Shown here: piece after piece, positions 7,349 to 11,222 of the stretch
Layout: every line of letters starts with the position of its first letter
How positions within the stretch are numbered: the stretch's first letter is position 1
Assembly (NCBI GenBank): GCA_021401465.1
Contig: JADDMT010000321.1
Location: forward strand, 1-11,222
Source of the DNA: Teratosphaeria epicoccoides
Taxonomy: Eukaryota; Ascomycota; Dothideomycetes; Mycosphaerellales; Teratosphaeriaceae
Direction of reading: 5' to 3'
Length of the DNA: 11,222 nucleotides
Notes under the pieces: model-generated
Databases searched by the model: none
Told to the model about the DNA's origin: nothing
The model's input: only the letters and a program-made list of their open reading frames with translations
Position numbers and translations under genes: made by a program

Positions 7349-8247
7349 TCTTCTCCCTAGGTTCGTTCTTCTCTCGAAACTTCGTATCTTTTGCTAACAG
7401 TTTCGCAGGTGTTCGAGGAGTTCCTAGGTGTTTTCGGTACTCCTATATCCTTCCCATTTTACTAAGTACTCTCGCTGTCCATCCCGCTAGGGAGTGTCAA
7501 CGATCTTCTTAACAGTGTACTCAGGTACTTCTACTTCAGGGTCAAGTTATAAGGATTCTGTTTGTAGTATGGCGTCTAGCGCTACTTGTTCTAGCAGAGA
7601 GACATAGAACACAGGGTGTATTCTCATCTACTCAGGTAGCTGTAATTCGAAGTTAACTAGTCCTTTCTTGGCCTTAATCTAGAATAGTCCTAGTTTTACA
7701 GCGTCTAGTTTTTTACTTGGCTTGTCTAATTTGATATGACAGTAGAGGAGATACACCTTGTCCCCCTCCTTTAGAATTAGTCCCTTAATTCTCTTACGAT
7801 TCGCGTACTATGCCATGTTTTGTTAATAGAACTACAGGTCAAGTCGTGCTTCTGTCTGTAGTTAGCGGAGGTATTCTACTTGCCTAAGTGCTACTAGGTT
7901 TAGATTATTAGTTAAGACATCCGGAACGTCTTCTATTACTAATCCGTATGCCATTTAGAATAGCGAGAGTCCTGTTAACTCTGCTAGCGTACTATTATAC
8001 GCGAGTTGTGCTATCGGCAATAACTCTACCTAGTTGTTTTAGTCCCTATTCACATAGGATCGAAGGTACTATTCTAACGTCTAATTTAGACGTTCTGTCT
8101 GTCTATCCGTTTAAGGGTAGAAGGAAGTACTTAGTCGATATTTGACCTAGAATTGTCTCATTAGGGCTTTCTAGAAGTTAAAGGTAAACACGGATCCTCG
8201 ATCCGTTACTAGGTCCTATAGCATGCCGTGTAGTGCTACTACCCATT
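7343..8247 (-). pseudogene. Integrase and chromodomain end of Y1 pol, broken by stops
   Basis: Minus-strand frame in register from the Y2 junction (8247) to TAA 7345-7343. The integrase core enters at DKWVVALHGM. The second catalytic Asp is in TDRGSVFTF (8203-8201). The catalytic Glu is retained in TDRQTERLN (8095-8093), unlike X-b. The C-terminal part includes VELLPIAQLAYNST, LKEGDKVYLLY and HPVFYVSLLE. The chromodomain lies at about 7520-7386 with EYTVKKIVD, REYLVKWEGY (Trp intact at 7456-7454) and an ELLEHLRNC end. About twenty stops, mostly TAG with several TAA. The first catalytic Asp and zinc-binding domain are cut off by the Y2 insertion. It is clearly related to, but distinct from, X-b pol. 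Confidence 0.87.
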
Positions 8248-8372
8248 TGTCATGAGTGTCAGGAGTACTGTCCGGAGTACCGTAGGATACAGGATCATGA
8301 GGGTCCTAAGTGCTATGAGTCATAGTACTGTCATAGGAGTACTATAAGTCATAGGCACAGTCATAGGAGAAA

Positions 8373-8533
8373 GGATCTGTCACGTGAGGACAGATCCCCG
8401 GATCTATAGGGTTAGTCTACAGATCCCTAGGCCTACAAGGAAGAAGGGATCTGTTACGGGATGACAGACCCTTAGATCTGTAGGGTTAGTCTACAGATCT
8501 ACAGACACGGATCTGTCAGGTCTGTCGACAGAT
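8373..8533. repeat. Array of short palindromic units in the Y LTR
   Basis: Contains GGATCTGTC-7nt-GACAGATCC (8373-8397, perfect 9-bp arms), a GATCTATAG...CTACAGATC unit (8401-8425), a decayed unit around 8447-8472, GATCTGTAG...CTACAGATC (8475-8499) and related GATCTGTC pieces to 8533. Units of 25 bp with common cores GATCTG/CAGATC recur in the Y1 LTR (6440-6464, 6514-6538). They could form hairpins or be binding sites in U3. Confidence 0.7.
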
Positions 8534-8559
8534 CTAACAGAACTGCTCTGTCTCTCTAG

Positions 8560-8606
8560 TATATAGGGATAGCTCTAGGACAGGCAGTTAGGAGCTTCGT
8601 GCTCAA
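8560..8606 (+). promoter_or_regulatory. Core promoter of the Y2 5' LTR
   Basis: TATATAG at 8560-8566, conserved in Y1 (6414-6408). GTGCTCAA at 8599-8606, 39 nt from the TATA box, is complementary to TTGAGCAC at 8732-8739, starting three bases past the LTR end. This suggests a self-priming pairing as proposed for family X. The transcription start is inferred. Confidence 0.4.
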
Positions 8607-8731
8607 TTTAATTCCCTTTCCCTAGGGGATAGTCAGTTACAAGGATAATTGCCATTGTCGATATTCTTCACAGCTCTACGAGTCTAACACCTAGTCACCT
8701 TCCTGCTATCAGCACCTACCCTTATGACATT

Positions 8732-8739
8732 TTGAGCAC
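8732..8739 (+). promoter_or_regulatory. Candidate primer-binding site of Y2
   Basis: TTGAGCAC begins three bases after the LTR end (8729) and is the exact complement of GTGCTCAA in the LTR (8599-8606). No TGG-starting tRNA complement is visible here. Eight bases can match by chance, so the parallel with family X is the main support. Confidence 0.35.
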
Positions 8740-8788
8740 TACTTCTAGGGAAGTATCAGGAGACTCGTCGAGTGCTTGACATACGCCT

Positions 8789-9234
8789 ATGTCAAGTAGT
8801 TCTTCAACTGTTAGTTCAAGTTCTAGCGACAGTCAACTGACACCACGAGAACAAGTTGCCGCTATACCTCAAATCACGTAGTAGCTCGAATCCATTTACC
8901 TTAGCGAGATGGCTCTAGCATCCGTCGCAGGTTTAACTACTAGGAATAGACACGGCAACAACGGCTTCAAGATAGGAAGCCCTACAGAGTTCATAGGACA
9001 ACGATCTCAAGTCGAGATGTTTATCCTATAATGCTAGTTAGCATTTAACGTAGATACGGGACGGTTTACGACACATCATAAGCGAATGATGTACATTGTC
9101 TCTTACCTAAAGGGACTAGCGTTCGAGTTTATCTAGCCTCATCTAACAGATTATCTAGATCACGTCAGCAGCGCTAAAGCCAGGAAGACGACGACTAGGG
9201 AGATTCTTAACTTAGACAAGTCTTTGTTTAAGGC
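8789..9234 (+). pseudogene. N-terminal gag of Y2, truncated by X-c
   Basis: ATG 8789 is the first in-frame Met after the LTR; the frame runs about 148 codons to the X-c junction. A Ser-rich N-terminus (MSSSSTVSSSSSDSQ) is followed by a retrotransposon gag domain: KIGSPTEFIGQRSQVEMFIL, LAFNVDTGRF, MMYIVSYLKGLAFEFI and DYLDHVSSA, the usual layout of Ty3/Gypsy capsids. Five internal stops (TAG and TAA), at least three at expected Gln positions. The zinc knuckle and protease are missing because the X-c LTR begins at 9235. Confidence 0.83.
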
Positions 9235-9594
9235 TGATATAGATGTATATGCTATATGATATGAAAATATCTCGCAGTGTGACAGAGTAATCCGACCTTT
9301 TAGTAGGTACAAGACAGCGCTGCTTTCTGCTTCTCGCAGAGGTAGCGCTAAGGGTGCTTATAACCCCCGACGCTCCTTAATTAGGGAAAGCATGTCCGAG
9401 CCTAACCCCGTAGGGGTACCGTAGGGTCAGCGACGTGGGGACGTCCTACGTCGACAACTGATCCTACTTAGACGACATACGAGCTAACGTATGTACGAAG
9501 GACCCCCTTGCCATATGTGGCAGGGTCACTGCATGCCAAGGGCGGCCATTAGAACCCATGCGGTTCAGATAGTCCCCTAGTATCAACCGTATCA
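9235..9594 (-). repeat. LTR of family X, 3' LTR of X-c (360 bp)
   Basis: On the plus strand it runs from TGATATAG to CCGTATCA. Very close to the X-a LTR. Identity with X-a stops after 9594, where X-c continues into its polypurine tract while X-a borders X-b integrase. Confidence 0.93.
9320..9362 (-). promoter_or_regulatory. Core promoter motif in the X-c LTR
   Basis: TATAAG on the minus strand (9362-9357) with AGAAAGCAG at 9328-9320, 34 nt downstream, identical in spacing to the other two X LTRs. Confidence 0.4.
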
Positions 9595-9608
9595 CTGCCC
9601 CTCCTCCT
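9595..9608 (-). other. Polypurine tract of X-c
   Basis: On the minus strand AGGAGGAGGGGCAG directly precedes the 3' LTR. Identical to the X-b tract at 5779-5792. Confidence 0.8.
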
Positions 9609-10229
9609 ATAAGGATGTCCCTAGCCTTACTAAGTGACACACGCGGAACATATAGGGTACGGGATGTGGCACGCTTACACCGCGCAAGGGTGAATAGGTA
9701 GATAGCCTACGCAACATGTGTCATGCGCACATCTTAACACCTTCGTAGCGAGTGCAGGGCGGAGGCTGCTAACTCGGGCGGGTTTTAATCCGTCACATGT
9801 TAGGCGGCTTCGTAACACCTTCGCTTTACATGCAGATCGAGATATTAGGAAACTACTAGTACGTACTTCGGATAATCCTTGAAATTATAGGGCGAGCATG
9901 CGCGCCGGCCTTGCCAAGTAGCTTGGCCGTCCCTATTTAGTCGTGACCGTAAAGAACGTGTTGTAGAACCTTGGGGTAGTAGGAAAGTACGCGGACACTC
10001 TGCGCGCACCGCTCGAAACGGCAGGAGCGCGCTCCTAGCGCGGGCCTCGCCACATTTCCATGCTAGTAGGCTAGCACGAGTGCGGTCGGCGCACATGCGT
10101 AACAGCCGCGTTATCCGTTATTGCATCATTCGGTCCCCTTGTAAGTCAACTAGAGGTAGGTACTCGGCGCATGTGGTTCGAGTCACTAGCTCAACGGTTG
10201 CGGTAGGTAACAGGGGGGCTGTCAGAGGG
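9609..10229 (+). other. X-c spacer upstream of the accessory-gene promoter
   Basis: Counterpart of 5158-5778. The open frame at 10096-9845 on the minus strand has no counterpart preserved in X-b and no recognisable motif, so I do not call a gene. Contains the conserved palindrome AGGAGCGCGCTCCT at 10023-10036. Confidence 0.55.
10023..10036. repeat. Perfect 14-bp palindrome, X-c copy
   Basis: Identical to 5351-5364 and at nearly the same distance (about 190 bp) from the accessory-gene TATA box. Confidence 0.5.
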
Positions 10230-10236
10230 TATAAAA
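10230..10236 (+). promoter_or_regulatory. TATA box of the X-c accessory gene
   Basis: TATAAAA in the context GGGTATAAAAACC, 157 nt before the ATG at 10393. Matches the X-b box in sequence and spacing. Confidence 0.6.
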
Positions 10237-10392
10237 ACCTCGTCGCTTCCTAAACTTTCCTGTTCTAAGACACTAATATTAACCTCCGCTCCTACTTCGC
10301 TTAGCTTGCGCCTCGCCGTGTCTGCGGGTCTGTACTAGAGCTCCTTCTTCTTTAATCAATTAATCAAGATCAATTAACCCGTCTTAGCTACA

Positions 10393-11222
10393 ATGGCTTA
10401 TGTGCTGCAGACCGAGTTCGACGCTACTCGCTCTGCCCGCGATCGTCACTCGTGTCGACGATGCCTCGACAACCTTAGTAGCCAAGCTGCACACATCTCT
10501 CCTCCGCGTGTTAGTAAGGCGTCCCCTACCCGCGAGGTATGCGTGACTTATACTAACTAAAGCGTAGCCGAGATTTGCGTCAGCGGATTTGATGAGGGCG
10601 GTGTCTACCGCAATTGTGTTAACTGTAATAGCAAGCATCAAAAATGCCAAGACCTCCCTGAAGAGGTGTACGGCGAGTATAACTAGCTCTGCTGTAACAT
10701 CGATGACTTCTAGAGTACGCGCGACGAGGGGATTGCCGAAGGCACTCCGACTATGAACAGGCTACAGGCTAAGTACCGCGAGGCACTCGCCTACCTACTT
10801 AGCGCCCTCTCGTGCTTTACCGCGACTGCTAACCGTTCTCACGGCAGTGTTCGCTTCGACTCTCTGCTAACAGGCGAAAACGTTTGTCTAGGTCTGATCG
10901 CAGACTTAGTCTAGAAGATCTTAAAGGTGCTAACCGTTAGGGTCGAGACCTTCGCCATAGTACGCATACGGTGCGGGTACCCTCCGAGTATAAAATGCTG
11001 ACTTTTCCGCTAGGCTAACGTTAGCGTCGAGAAGTATCCGACTAGCCGTCAGCGTCAGCAACTCGGGGCCCTTGCCTCTATTGACGATGACTTTGAGACG
11101 CGGATGATCCGCAAGAAGGTTATCAAGCAATTCACCGCTCCCGCCGCTAAGGCCACGCCCTAGCGCCGTACCGAGAGGCAGCCTGCCTCTAAGCCGGTCC
11201 CGAGGACTAAGCCGTAAGTTAC
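10393..11222 (+). pseudogene. Antisense accessory gene of X-c: zinc-cluster-like protein, 3' part outside the window
   Basis: ATG 10393 (context CAATGGC, favourable for fungal initiation). Exon 1 runs to 11213, where a GTAAGT donor begins. The Cys cluster reads C50-x2-Y53-x8-C62-x12-C75-x2-C78-x6-C85: five of six Zn(II)2Cys6-like positions intact, against three in X-b. Conversely, several X-b cysteines (13, 16, 47, 73) are Arg here, so they are probably not part of the ancestral cluster. Internal stops include TAA at 10558 (X-b has CAA), TAG at 10684 and 10711, and others shared with X-b, such as the TAG preceding ANVSV. Near 10991-11007 a one-base gain and a one-base loss relative to X-b shift about five codons and create a TGA, after which the frame is restored. 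The rest continues beyond the right edge. Confidence 0.75.
11214..11222 (+). other. 5' end of the accessory-gene intron in X-c
   Basis: GTAAGTTAC is identical to the start of the X-b intron (4173-4165). The window stops before branch site and acceptor. Confidence 0.65.

Larger units (their letters stand above)
6238..8247 (-). mobile_element. Y1: 3' part of a second chromovirus family, split by Y2
   Basis: Minus-strand order: integrase (from 8247), chromodomain, convergent accessory gene (on the plus strand), polypurine stretch, 3' LTR (6639 to 6238). The gene order is the same as in X-b, but the LTR, protein sequence and accessory gene differ. The upstream half of Y1 should lie to the right of the window, beyond the other end of Y2. 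Confidence 0.85.
8248..8729 (+). repeat. LTR of family Y, 5' LTR of Y2 (482 bp)
   Basis: Starts TGTCATGAGTGTC and ends CCTTATGACA. Homologous to the Y1 LTR over its length, with extra repeats in the 5' portion: several GTCATAGGAG or GGAGTAC units (8270-8370). Left boundary set by the Y1 integrase frame, right boundary by loss of similarity to the Y1 flank. Confidence 0.88.
8248..9234 (+). mobile_element. Y2: 5' end of a family Y element, inserted in Y1 and cut by X-c
   Basis: 5' LTR (8248-8729), leader and the first part of gag, interrupted at 9234 by the X-c LTR. The left LTR end abuts Y1 integrase in the opposite orientation. Candidate target duplication of Y2: 8243-8247. The rest of Y2 should follow beyond X-c. 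Confidence 0.85.
9235..11222 (-). mobile_element. X-c: 3' part of a family X element inserted in Y2 gag
   Basis: On the minus strand the 3' LTR ends at 9235; polypurine tract, spacer and the accessory gene (plus strand) follow to the right edge. It is collinear with X-b from 6152 back to 4170. It has fewer C-to-T/G-to-A changes than X-b, consistent with being the innermost and youngest insertion. Candidate target duplication: 9230-9234. Its pol, gag and 5' LTR should lie to the right. Confidence 0.88.

Noticed and set aside
7948..8145. 65-codon plus-strand frame
   Set aside because: Opposite strand of Y1 integrase.
8270..8533. CRISPR-like regular short palindromes
   Set aside because: Units are few, irregularly spaced and inside an LTR shared with Y1; there are no unique spacers and the setting is eukaryotic.
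9845..10096. 83-codon minus-strand frame in the X-c spacer
   Set aside because: Arg-rich, no motif, and not kept open in the X-b counterpart; probably chance in a GC-rich stretch.
1..11222. Reassignment of TAG as a sense codon, suggested by the very many in-frame TAGs
   Set aside because: TAG stands at both Gln and Trp positions (X-b chromodomain Trp 3199; Gln at 4329 and 4335), TAA also occurs, and Cys/His to Tyr and Glu to Lys changes accompany it. One mutational process explains all of these; one codon reassignment does not.

Overview
This window looks like repeat-rich accessory DNA from a filamentous ascomycete (Pezizomycotina). No intact host gene is visible. It consists of interrupted, mutated LTR retrotransposons of the Ty3/Gypsy chromovirus type. 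Long reading frames recognisable as gag, integrase and chromodomain are broken almost entirely by single codons, mostly TAG and some TAA. These fall where relatives carry CAG, CAA or TGG, and many Cys/His to Tyr and Glu to Lys changes accompany them. This C-to-T/G-to-A signature in a TpA-rich background is what repeat-induced point mutation (RIP) leaves. A short intron with the donor GTAAGT and branch site GCTAAC also fits a fungus.

Two families are present, called X and Y here. X has 360-bp LTRs, each starting TGATA and ending TATCA (three copies: 1952-2311, 5793-6152, 9235-9594). Y has LTRs of about 400-480 bp, starting TGTCA and ending TGACA (two copies: 6238-6639, 8248-8729). From left to right: X-a (minus strand; 5' LTR, gag, protease; continues off the left edge) sits inside the integrase gene of X-b. 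X-b (plus strand) keeps its integrase end, chromodomain, an accessory gene on the opposite strand, a polypurine tract and the 3' LTR ending at 6152. After an 85-bp island comes Y1 (minus strand): 3' LTR, opposite-strand accessory gene, chromodomain, integrase. The Y1 integrase is cut by Y2 (plus strand; 5' LTR and start of gag). The Y2 gag is cut by X-c (minus strand; 3' LTR, polypurine tract, spacer, accessory gene running off the right edge). That is three levels of nesting on the right (X-c in Y2 in Y1) and two on the left (X-a in X-b).

The most interesting content is the accessory gene. Both families carry, between the chromodomain end of pol and the 3' LTR, a gene on the opposite strand. 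It encodes a Cys-rich protein whose cysteines (counting obvious Cys to Tyr changes) follow the spacing of a Zn(II)2Cys6 binuclear cluster. In Y this is followed by a charged, coiled-coil-like region, in X by a basic C-terminal half. In both families pol and the accessory gene converge and their stop codons overlap. The X gene has its own TATAAAA box and a 51-nt intron, with the donor conserved in both copies, so it appears to be a genuine, independently transcribed antisense gene. A second theme is a possible self-priming arrangement: in both families the sequence just after the 5' LTR is complementary to a site 34-39 nt downstream of the LTR TATA box.

All genes here appear dead by point mutation. 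Functional statements describe the ancestral elements.
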